A program made the position numbers and the translations under genes. This document shows, in pieces, positions 42,228-49,902 of a DNA stretch of 64,000 nucleotides. The notes beneath the pieces are model-generated. The model was not told the DNA's origin. It searched no databases and saw nothing but the letters and a program-made list of their open reading frames with translations. The stretch comes from Halorubrum persicum (GTDB lineage: Archaea; Halobacteriota; Halobacteria; Halobacteriales; Haloferacaceae), in contig NZ_NHOA01000149.1 in assembly GCF_002727125.1 (NCBI RefSeq), positions 20,713 to 84,712 of the forward strand, read 5' to 3'. Numbering within the stretch: position 1 is the first letter of the stretch; every line of letters begins with the position of its first letter.

Positions 42228-43634
42228 ATGTCATACCACAAAAGACGGCGTGACGTGTTGAAGACTGTCGGTGTCGCCGGGGCGGTCGGACTCGCAGGCT
42301 GTGCGGGCGGCGACGGTGGCGACGGTGGCGACGGCGGTGACGGCAGCGACGGGAGCGACAGTGGCGACGGCGGCGACGGCGACGACGGAATGGACGGCGG
42401 CGACGGCGGCGACGGCGGCTCGGGCGGCGGCGGTCCGGACCTGATCACCGTCATCGGCTACCCCGAGAGCGGGATCCAGCTGTTCCGCGACTACTACGCC
42501 GCGTCCGACGGGGCCGAGGACATCCTCATCCCCGACGGGCTACAGGACCCCTCGCTCCCCGGACAGGTCGGCAACGAGATGGCCAACGTCACCGGGACGG
42601 CGCCGGCGGCGGGCGGTCCGAACCAGGCGGCGTTCGAGAGCCTGTATCAGGACGAGTACGACGAGACGCCGGGCGTGTTCACGTCGCAGTCGTACGACTC
42701 CGCGGCGGCGCTGATCCTGGCGAACGTCGCGGCGGGCGAGAACAGCGGCACCGCGATCCGCGACCAGCTCCGTCGCATCGCGAACCCGGGAGGCACCTCG
42801 TACGGACCGGGCGAGTTCCTGGACGCCGTCGAGGCGGCGGCGAACGGCGAGGACATCAACTACCAGGGCGCGTCGAGCGCCGTCAACTTCGACCAGAACG
42901 GCGATCCGGCGTCGGCGGCCTACTCCATCTGGGAGTTCGCCGGGCTGGACGCGGACTCCGTCAGCGTCCAGGAGACCCAGAGCTTCGAGGGCGAGAACCC
43001 CGACGGAGCCGGTCCCACTGCTGACTCCTCGCCGGGCGGCTTCGGCCGCGAGGTGAGCGTCGGAATCCTGCTTCCCGAGACCGGGGACCTCGCGTCGACG
43101 GGTCAGCCGATGATCCGTGCGGCCGAGATCCCGGCCCAGCAGATCAACGAGTCCGACCTCGACCTGACGGTGAACGCCCAGTTCGAGGACACGAACACCT
43201 CCCCGGACCAGGGGGTCAGCGGCGCCGAGTCCCTCGTCAGCGCGGGGGTCCCGGCGATTTGCGGGACCGCCTCCTCGGGCGTGAACGTCCCCGTCTGTCA
43301 GGAGACGCTCATCCCGAACGAGGTCGTCGGCTGCTCGCCGTCCAGCACCGCGCTGTCGGTGACGAACCTCGAAGACGACGACTACATCTTCCGGACCGCC
43401 CCGAGCGACCAGCTTCAGGGCCGGGTCATGGCACAGGTCGCGTCCGAGCGCCTCGGTGCGTCGACCGCCGCGACGCTGTACGTCAACAACGACTACGGCC
43501 AGCAGCTCTCGGAGCGGTTCAGCAGCGTGTTCGAGGACACGTTCGGCGGCACGGTGTACGACCAGATCAGCTTCAACATCGGCGAGTCGTCGTACTCCAA
43601 CGTCGTCGAGCAGGCGCTCTCCGGCGGGAACTGA
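42228..43634 (+). CDS. LIV-type ABC substrate-binding lipoprotein, circularly permuted
   Basis: A 468-residue exported lipoprotein for a branched-chain amino-acid-type transporter. A Tat-like signal (KRRRDVLKT) ends at lipobox LAGC (C25), then a Gly/Asp linker runs to residue 69. The order of the mature protein is reversed against the family. Residues 70-253 are the C-terminal part (PDLITVIGYPESG, SQSYDSAAALILA), and residues 274-468 are the N-terminal part (EVSVGILLPETGDLASTGQ, IFRTAPSDQLQGR, TLYVNNDYGQQLSERF). The chain ends SNVVEQALSGGN, exactly where the family continues into PDLITV. Both halves look intact. The livFGMH operon converges on this gene. Confidence 0.85.
   Translation: MSYHKRRRDVLKTVGVAGAVGLAGCAGGDGGDGGDGGDGSDGSDSGDGGDGDDGMDGGDGGDGGSGGGGPDLITVIGYPESGIQLFRDYYAASDGAEDILIPDGLQDPSLPGQVGNEMANVTGTAPAAGGPNQAAFESLYQDEYDETPGVFTSQSYDSAAALILANVAAGENSGTAIRDQLRRIANPGGTSYGPGEFLDAVEAAANGEDINYQGASSAVNFDQNGDPASAAYSIWEFAGLDADSVSVQETQSFEGENPDGAGPTADSSPGGFGREVSVGILLPETGDLASTGQPMIRAAEIPAQQINESDLDLTVNAQFEDTNTSPDQGVSGAESLVSAGVPAICGTASSGVNVPVCQETLIPNEVVGCSPSSTALSVTNLEDDDYIFRTAPSDQLQGRVMAQVASERLGASTAATLYVNNDYGQQLSERFSSVFEDTFGGTVYDQISFNIGESSYSNVVEQALSGGN
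42305..42432 (+). repeat. Degenerate 9-base Gly-Asp codon repeats in the linker
   Basis: Repeated GGCGACGGC/GGTGGCGAC-type units encode the Gly/Asp/Ser linker between the lipobox and the mature domain. Such tracts expand and contract easily. Confidence 0.8.
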
Positions 43635-43646
43635 GGCGCCCGGCGC

Positions 43647-43671
43647 GCTCCGGCGGAGCCCCGTTATTTTT
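43647..43671 (+). terminator. Probable terminator after the binding-protein gene
   Basis: A short stem (GCTCC / GGAGC, 43647-43659) is followed by a run of five T residues at 43667-43671, 33 bases past the stop codon. Confidence 0.4.
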
Positions 43672-43777
43672 CGCGCGAACCGACCACGTAGCGGCGAGCA
43701 CGGCCGTGGACACTCGGCTGATCTCGCGTCGATCCGGAAAAGAGCCGCGCGGTACTGCAGTCTGCGATCGCCGACGG

Positions 43778-44482
43778 CTATCCGCCGAGGAACTCCCGGC
43801 GGACCTCCTCGTCGTTCAGCAGCGCGGTCCCCTCGTCCTCGAACCGGTTCTGGCCGTTCGCGAGCACGTAGCCGCGGTCGCAGCGCCGGAGCGCCTCCTT
43901 GGCGTTCTGCTCGACCATCAGGACCGCCGTCCCCGTCTCGTTGATCTCGTCGATCTTGTCGAACATCTCGTCGACGAGGTCCGGCGCGAGGCCGGCGCTG
44001 GGCTCGTCGAGCAGGAGCAGCTCCGGATCGAGCATCAGCGCTCGGCCCATGGCGAGCATCTGCCGCTGGCCGCCGCTCAGCGTGCCGGCCTGCTGGTGTT
44101 TCCGCTCTTCGAGGATCGGGAACCGGTCGTACACCGTCCGGAGCGCGTCCTGCGGGACCTCGTCGAGGATATACGCCCCCATCTCCAGGTTCTCCTCGAT
44201 GTCGAGCTCCGCGAAGACGTTCTCGCTCTGCGGGACGTACCCCAACCCCTTGTGGATCACGTCCTCGGGCTTCGTCCCGCTGATGTCCTCGCCGGCGAAC
44301 GTCACCGTCCCGCCCATATGCGTCGTTAGCCCGAACACCGACTTCATGACGGTTGACTTGCCGGCGCCGTTCGGGCCGACGATGGTGACGTACTCCTCGT
44401 CGTCGACGTCGAGGTCGACGTCGGTGAGTATCTGGAGGTCGCCGTAGCCGGCGTCCAGGTTGCGCACTTCGAGCAGGCTCAC
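43778..44482 (-). CDS. livF: Branched-chain amino-acid ABC transporter ATPase LivF
   Basis: A 234-residue ABC ATPase of the LivF type. Walker A is GPNGAGKSTVMKS, the signature is LSGGQRQMLAMGRALM and Walker B is LLLLDEPSAGLAP. NLDAGYGDLQILTDVDLDV opens the protein, as in LivF. It is the last of four overlapping genes (livH-livM-livG-livF), each pair joined by a 4-base overlap. Confidence 0.93.
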   Translation of the reverse strand: MSLLEVRNLDAGYGDLQILTDVDLDVDDEEYVTIVGPNGAGKSTVMKSVFGLTTHMGGTVTFAGEDISGTKPEDVIHKGLGYVPQSENVFAELDIEENLEMGAYILDEVPQDALRTVYDRFPILEERKHQQAGTLSGGQRQMLAMGRALMLDPELLLLDEPSAGLAPDLVDEMFDKIDEINETGTAVLMVEQNAKEALRRCDRGYVLANGQNRFEDEGTALLNDEEVRREFLGG

Positions 44483-45393
44483 ACTTCACCCCCGAGGTAG
44501 GCCTCGATGACCTCCTCGCTCTCTTTGATCTCCGTGGGGGTTCCGTCCTTGAGGATCCGGCCTTGATGCATGACGATGACGCGCTCGCAGTTGTTCATGA
44601 TGAGGTCCATATCGTGTTCCACGATGAGGAACGTGTACCCCCGCTCGCGGAGCTCGTGGATGTGCTCGAGGAGCCGCTTTTCGAGCGTCGGGTTGACGCC
44701 CGCGAACGGCTCGTCGAGGAGCAGCACGTCTGGATCGGTCAGCAGCGCCCGAGCCATCTCCAGCAGCTTCCGCTGCCCGCCGGAGAGGTTCCCCGCGTAC
44801 TCCTGGGCGAGGTGGTCGATCTCGAAGAAGTCGAGCACCTCCCAGACCCGCTCGAGCTGCTCCGTCTCCTGCTCGCGGACCGACCCGCGGGTCATCGGCA
44901 TGATCGATCGCCACAGCGACTCGCCGACCTGTCCCTTCGGTGCGAGCATCATGTTCTCGAGGACCGTCATCTCCTCGAGTTCGCGGGCGATCTGGAACGT
45001 CCGCGCGAGCCCCCTGTTCGCGATCTCGTGGGGCTGGAGCCCGGTGATGTCTTCGCCGTTGAACCGGACCGTCCCCGCGGTGGGGTCGAGCATCCCGGTG
45101 ATGAGGTTGAACGTCGTCGACTTCCCGGCGCCGTTCGGACCGATGAGGCCGGTGAGCGTCCCCTCCTCGACGTCGAAGCTGACGCCGTCGACGGCGGTGA
45201 TACCGCCGAACTCCTTCCGGAGCCCCTCGACTTCGAGGGGGGCGTACCGGGCCCCGTCGTCCGCGCTCGGAACGTCGGCCTCGGTGCCCATCACTCCGGA
45301 GAGGTCGGCCCCGGACGCGGCGTCGTCGGCGTCGCTGCCCGCTTCGGGGTCCGACGGCTTCGACTCGGTGGGGGACTCGTCCGTCTCGCTCAT
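44479..45393 (-). CDS. livG: Branched-chain amino-acid ABC transporter ATPase LivG
   Basis: A 304-residue ABC ATPase of the LivG type. About 50 acidic residues precede the core, a halophilic extension. Walker A is GPNGAGKSTTFNLITG, the signature LSGGQRKLLEMARALL and Walker B LLLDEPFAGVNP. The family-specific GLARTFQIARELEEMTVLENMML is present. It pairs with LivF in the transporter's ATPase dimer. Confidence 0.93.
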   Translation of the reverse strand: MSETDESPTESKPSDPEAGSDADDAASGADLSGVMGTEADVPSADDGARYAPLEVEGLRKEFGGITAVDGVSFDVEEGTLTGLIGPNGAGKSTTFNLITGMLDPTAGTVRFNGEDITGLQPHEIANRGLARTFQIARELEEMTVLENMMLAPKGQVGESLWRSIMPMTRGSVREQETEQLERVWEVLDFFEIDHLAQEYAGNLSGGQRKLLEMARALLTDPDVLLLDEPFAGVNPTLEKRLLEHIHELRERGYTFLIVEHDMDLIMNNCERVIVMHQGRILKDGTPTEIKESEEVIEAYLGGEV

Positions 45394-46766
45394 TGGTTCT
45401 CACCCCCGTCCGCGGCCGCCGGGTTCCCGGTCGGGCCGTCGCTTCCCGGTCGAGCGAGGTCGACGCTCGACGCCGTCTCCTTGCGGTGGCCGAGCAGCCC
45501 CTCGGGGCGGTTGTGCATCAGCCAGATCAGCACCACGCCCATGATCACCAGCCGCAGCTGGCTGACGCTGTCGAGCGTGTACAGGATAAACGGCATCGGG
45601 TCGAGCGACGCGAACCCGGCCATCGCCTCGCCGAAGTTCCGCGGCGCGTCGCCCAGATCGAAGGCCGCCTGAACGAGGTTCTTGAAGTACCGCGGCCCTT
45701 CGTACAACACTCCGGCGAAGATCGCGCCGCCGAGGAAGCTCCCCGTGTTCGACCCCGAACCGCCGATGATCAGCGCGATCCAGATGAAGAAGGTGATGTT
45801 CGGCCGGAACGACGGCGGCGTGATGCTCCCGCGGCTCGAGTACCACAGGATGCCGCCGAGCCCCATCAGCGCGGCGCCGAGCACGAACGCCGTGAGCTTG
45901 AACCGGTCGGTGTCCTTCCCGAGGGCGTTCGCGACGTCCTCGTCCTCGCGGATCGCCTTCAGGACGCGCCCGAACGGCGACTTTCCGGTCCGCGAGAGGA
46001 GGAGATAGAACAGCCCGACGCCGATGAGCAGGAGGACCCCGTACGCCAGTCCGTCGATCACCGGCTTGGGGTTGTTCGGGATGAGGGTCCGCTCGACCAC
46101 CGCGACGAACCCGAGGTACGGCTCCCAGAGGAACAGCGTTCGCAACAGCGCTTCGAGCGGGTCGGTGTAGTTCAGGATGAGCCCGCCTCCGCCGCCGAGC
46201 CCGACCGTGTCGGCCGTCGGGTCGATCGTGAACAGCCAGAGGTCGATCGTGTCCGGCACCGTGAACGTCTGGAACGTCCGGGACATCATCGTGAACCGGA
46301 CGATCTCAGAGAACGCCACCGTGACGATCGCGAGGTAGTCCGCCCGGAGCCGGAGCGCCGGCAGCGCGACGAGGAGACCGAAGAGGCCGGCCGCGACCAC
46401 GCCGGCGACCACCCCGACGACCAGCGGGAGGCCGAAGCCGCCGACCTGCGCGGCGCCCCCCTCCGCGACCGGCGGCTTCGAGACCAGCGCCGTCACGTAG
46501 ATGCCGATTCCCATGAAGCCGACGATGCCGATGTTGAACAGCCCGGTGTATCCCCAGTGGAGGTTCAACGCCAGCGCGAGCATGCCGAACACGCCGATGT
46601 AGAAGGTGAGGTTGGCGATCGAGTTCAGCTGTCCGCGGAGCCCGTAGCCGAACACCACTCCGGCGAGGATGTACGCCACGTAGAGCGCGCCGAGGACGGC
46701 GAGGACGAGCGTCACGTCCCGCTCGAAGAGCCCCCTGAAGCGCGCGCGAACGTCACTCGCGCTCAT
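45390..46766 (-). CDS. livM: Branched-chain amino-acid ABC transporter permease LivM
   Basis: A 458-residue membrane permease. About nine or ten helices are visible, with NLTFYIGVFGMLALALNLHWGYTGL-type LivM opening (trimmed), FNIGIVGFMGIGIY, and the ATPase-contact loop KSPFGRVLKAIREDEDVANALGKD. The C-terminal ~40 residues form a polar cytoplasmic tail. It overlaps livH and livG by 4 bases each. Confidence 0.92.
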   Translation of the reverse strand: MSASDVRARFRGLFERDVTLVLAVLGALYVAYILAGVVFGYGLRGQLNSIANLTFYIGVFGMLALALNLHWGYTGLFNIGIVGFMGIGIYVTALVSKPPVAEGGAAQVGGFGLPLVVGVVAGVVAAGLFGLLVALPALRLRADYLAIVTVAFSEIVRFTMMSRTFQTFTVPDTIDLWLFTIDPTADTVGLGGGGGLILNYTDPLEALLRTLFLWEPYLGFVAVVERTLIPNNPKPVIDGLAYGVLLLIGVGLFYLLLSRTGKSPFGRVLKAIREDEDVANALGKDTDRFKLTAFVLGAALMGLGGILWYSSRGSITPPSFRPNITFFIWIALIIGGSGSNTGSFLGGAIFAGVLYEGPRYFKNLVQAAFDLGDAPRNFGEAMAGFASLDPMPFILYTLDSVSQLRLVIMGVVLIWLMHNRPEGLLGHRKETASSVDLARPGSDGPTGNPAAADGGENQ

Positions 46767-47875
46767 GCTGTGGTCCTCCCGGCGAAGATGCCTTCAGGCT
46801 TGAACAGCAGTATCACGATCATCACGAGGAAGGCGGCCGCGCGACCAAACTCCGAGGGGATCCAGACCACGGAGACGGAGGCCGTCAACCCGATGATGAT
46901 CCCCCCGCCGATCGCGCCGTAGATCGACCCGATACCGCCGAGGATGACCGCGGCGAACACGAGCAACAGGAGCAGCCAGCCGTCGTTGAATCCGAGCGTC
47001 CCCTTCCAGAGGACGAACATGTACCCCGCGACGCCGGTGAGCCCGGCGCCGACGATCCACGTCGTGCGGATGACCCGCTCCGTCGGGATCCCGGTGATCC
47101 GCGCGAGGTCCTCGTTGTCGGACATCGCGCGCATCGCCTTCCCGAGCTTCGTCCGCTGGAGCAGGAGATGGACGCCGAGCATGAGGCCGGCCGCGACGAC
47201 CACGAGACTGATGTCGTGCGCCGTCACCCGGAACGTCCCGTCGATCGCGGGCACGTTGACGCGTGGAACCGACCCCGCGGCGGTCGTCCCGCGCACGCCC
47301 GCTCCGAAGACGAACTGGAGCAGGTATCGGAGCGCGAACGCGACGCCGATACTGGTTATCAGCAGCGCGATACCGCTCTCGCCGCGGATCGGCCGGTAGA
47401 CGAACCGGTCGATCACCAGCGCCAGCGCGATGGTGGCGATCCCCGCGAGCAGGGCCCCGAGCACGACGGCGAGCGGCGCGGTCGTGACCCCGATACCCAG
47501 CGCCCCGCCGAACACCGAACCGCCCGCACCGACGAGCAGGAGCGCGCCGACGCTGTTTTCGCCGATCCCGGCGACGAGATAGCTCGTCGCCATCCCGGCG
47601 AACGCCCCCGTGGTGAGGTAGTCGCCGTGCGCGAAGTTCGCGAAGTTGAGAATACTGTACGTCATCGAGAGTCCGATACCTGCCAGACCGATTATCAGCC
47701 CCCTGAGTAACCCGTCCCAGATGAGGGACGCGAGGCTGCTAACCTGAATTCCCCCACTCAGAAGCCCGGAGGCGAGCGACCACGCCATCCAGAGGGCCAC
47801 GAGCAGGACCCCGATGGCGAGCGGTTCCTCGCTGAGGGTTTGGCGGTAACGGACGTACGTTTCAGAGACACTCAC
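46763..47875 (-). CDS. livH: Branched-chain amino-acid ABC transporter permease LivH
   Basis: A 370-residue permease with about nine helices. LivH-type segments are GLIIGLAGIGLSMTYSILNFANFAHGD and the coupling loop TKLGKAMRAMSDNEDLARITGI. It starts with GTG at 47875 and is the first gene of the liv operon. The N-terminal ~35 residues before the first helix are longer than in many bacterial LivH. AT-rich sequence upstream (47880-48000) is the operon promoter region. Confidence 0.92.
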   Translation of the reverse strand: MSVSETYVRYRQTLSEEPLAIGVLLVALWMAWSLASGLLSGGIQVSSLASLIWDGLLRGLIIGLAGIGLSMTYSILNFANFAHGDYLTTGAFAGMATSYLVAGIGENSVGALLLVGAGGSVFGGALGIGVTTAPLAVVLGALLAGIATIALALVIDRFVYRPIRGESGIALLITSIGVAFALRYLLQFVFGAGVRGTTAAGSVPRVNVPAIDGTFRVTAHDISLVVVAAGLMLGVHLLLQRTKLGKAMRAMSDNEDLARITGIPTERVIRTTWIVGAGLTGVAGYMFVLWKGTLGFNDGWLLLLLVFAAVILGGIGSIYGAIGGGIIIGLTASVSVVWIPSEFGRAAAFLVMIVILLFKPEGIFAGRTTA

Positions 47876-48158
47876 GTGATAACACTCCTCACCATAGCGT
47901 ATGAACCAACGTATAAGACGTTTTCTACCCTAAATCACCCGACGTATGCCTCATTTGGCCATGTAAGTACAATCTCAAGTGTATATATGATATTGACTAC
48001 CAATGGGGGCGACTGCGACGGTGCCGGCGCGCTCCGACGCGTCCGCCGGTCCGGCCACTGATCGGGTTCCGAACGACGCAACGGCGCAAGGACGGCGACG
48101 GCGCGGACGGTCCGCGTGACGAGCCGCGAGGGGGTTTCTCAGCCGGGGACCGTTTCGG
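47876..48158. other. Spacer with liv operon promoter region
   Basis: 283 bases without a gene. The first ~120 bases are AT-rich; TATA-like stretches occur near 47895 and 47910 on the minus strand, and a CCCTAAAT near 47930 resembles one half of the iron-box-like motif. The remainder is GC-rich. Confidence 0.45.
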
Positions 48159-49787
48159 TCAGTACCCCTGCGCGTTCCCGTCTTTCCGGGGCTCGGTCGC
48201 CGCCGAGAGGACGCCCTCCCGGGATCGCGCGATCTGCGCGCCGCCGAACGCGGTCGGCGGGAGCGTTCGGACGTCGTGGCCCTTCCGGGACAGCTTCGCG
48301 GCGACCGCCCCGTCGACGCGCGGTTCGAGCGCCAACTCGCCGCTCTCGCGGTACCGCCACCGCGGCTCGTCGAGCGCGCGCTGGAGCGGCAGTCCGTAGT
48401 CGACGAGGTTCGAGACCACCTGCACGTGCCCCTGCGGCTGCATGTAGCCGCCCATCACGCCGAAGGCGGCCCAGTCGTCCTCGTCGAATCGGATCAGCCC
48501 GGGCATGAGGGTGTGGAACGGTCGCTTGCCGGGTTCGAGCCGGTTCGGGTGGTCCGGATCGAGCGAGAACGACGAGCCGCGGTTCTGTAAGGCGATCCCG
48601 GTTTCGCCGGCGACCAGCCCGGACCCGAACCCGGCGAACCGCGAGTTGATGTACGAGACGACGTTGCCCGCCTCGTCGGCGACCGTCAACAGGACGGTGT
48701 CGGCGTCCTCGGCGTTGGCGTCGGGGACGCCGAAGCTCGCGTCGCGGTTGGCCGTCTCGCCGACCTCGGCCGCCCGTCGCTCCGCCCACGCCGCGGACGC
48801 GAGCGGTGGGACCTCCTCGTAGGCCGGGTCGGTGATGTAGCGGTGGCCGTCGTGGAAGGCCATCTTCAGCGCCTCCGCGAAGTAGTGGACGCGCTCGGGA
48901 GCGTCGTAGTCGTGCTCGCCGGCGCCCACCTCGGCCGCGACGTTGAGCGCCTCCAGCGCGATGAGCCCCTGGTTGTTCGGCGGGAGCTCGTACACCTCCG
49001 CCCCGTTGTACGTCGTCGACACCGGCTCCGGCCACTCCACCTCGAAGTCCGCGAGGTCCTCGACGGTCATGAAGCCGCCCGCCGCCTGCACCTCCGCGGC
49101 GATGGCCTCGCCGATCTCGCCCTCGTAGACGGCGTCGGCGCCCGCCTCGGCGATCAGCTCCATCGACTCGCCGAGCCGGGGGAGCGTCACCCGCTGTCCG
49201 ACCGAGGGCGACTCGCCGTCGAAGAGGTACGCCTCGCGGGCGTGGTCGCTCTCGAACAGGTCCTCGCCCTGCGTCCACTGGTCCGCGATCACCTCGCTGA
49301 CCGGGTACCCCTCCGTCGCGTAGCGGATCGCCGGCTGCAGGAGCCGATCGAGGCCGAACTCGCCGAACCGCTCGGCGGTCGCCTCCCACCCCCGCGCGGT
49401 CCCCGGGACCGTCACCGTCTGTGCCCCGGTCGTCGGCATCTCGACCCCGCTCGGGTCGCCCTCGTCGATGTCGTCGTCGGCCGCGAGCGACTCCCGGACC
49501 TTCTCGACCGTCGCGCCCGCTGGCGCGCCGCCGCAGGCGCGCATGGCGCCGACCTCGCCGTCGGCGGTGCGGTACAGCGCGAACACGTCGCCGCCCAACC
49601 CCGTCGACGTGGGCTCGACGACGTTGAGGGCGGCCGCGGTCGCCACCGCGGCGTCGAACGCGTTCCCCCCGTCGCGGAGCACCTCGATCCCCGCCTCGCT
49701 CGCGAGGGGCTGGCTCGCCGCGACCACGCCGCGCTGTCCGTACACCGTCGACCGCCGGGAGCCGAACCGGTCCACGTCTGGATCCAT
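48159..49787 (-). CDS. Gamma-glutamyltransferase family protein
   Basis: A 542-residue Ntn-hydrolase proenzyme. Typical segments are VVAASQPLASEAGIEVLRDGGNAFDAAV (trimmed core), GLGGDVFALY, GFMTVEDLADFEVEW, ELPPNNQGLIALEALN and GGYMQPQGHVQVVSNLVDYG. The autocleavage and nucleophile residue is probably T364 in EDADTVLLTVADEAGN; the following Thr-His of classical GGT is absent, as in many family members. No signal peptide is seen, so it is probably cytoplasmic. The ATG at 49787 is backed by a TATA-like GTTTAAC 27 bases upstream. Confidence 0.9.
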   Translation of the reverse strand: MDPDVDRFGSRRSTVYGQRGVVAASQPLASEAGIEVLRDGGNAFDAAVATAAALNVVEPTSTGLGGDVFALYRTADGEVGAMRACGGAPAGATVEKVRESLAADDDIDEGDPSGVEMPTTGAQTVTVPGTARGWEATAERFGEFGLDRLLQPAIRYATEGYPVSEVIADQWTQGEDLFESDHAREAYLFDGESPSVGQRVTLPRLGESMELIAEAGADAVYEGEIGEAIAAEVQAAGGFMTVEDLADFEVEWPEPVSTTYNGAEVYELPPNNQGLIALEALNVAAEVGAGEHDYDAPERVHYFAEALKMAFHDGHRYITDPAYEEVPPLASAAWAERRAAEVGETANRDASFGVPDANAEDADTVLLTVADEAGNVVSYINSRFAGFGSGLVAGETGIALQNRGSSFSLDPDHPNRLEPGKRPFHTLMPGLIRFDEDDWAAFGVMGGYMQPQGHVQVVSNLVDYGLPLQRALDEPRWRYRESGELALEPRVDGAVAAKLSRKGHDVRTLPPTAFGGAQIARSREGVLSAATEPRKDGNAQGY

Positions 49788-49810
49788 GGCCACACGTTCG
49801 CCGGCGGGAT

Positions 49811-49817
49811 GTTAAAC
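49811..49817 (-). promoter_or_regulatory. TATA-like element for the gamma-glutamyltransferase gene
   Basis: GTTTAAC on the minus strand, 27 bases before ATG 49787. The shared 115-base divergent spacer also holds a GTTTCGAAAC palindrome (49839-49848) and AT-rich promoter sequence for the gene at 49903. Confidence 0.5.
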
Positions 49818-49902
49818 GTCTCCCCGGACGGTTCCGGCGTTTCGAAACCATCGTTTATTGGTAACGTTTAACGCACTCCGGGCCCTCATCTCACGGAATC
49901 AG

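Noticed and set aside
42305..42432. Possible CRISPR-like or regulatory array
   Set aside because: The short GGCGAC-type units encode the Gly/Asp linker of a lipoprotein and have no spacers.
42228..43634. Fusion of two unrelated binding proteins
   Set aside because: The two halves join seamlessly into one LIV-type protein when swapped, so permutation explains them better than fusion.
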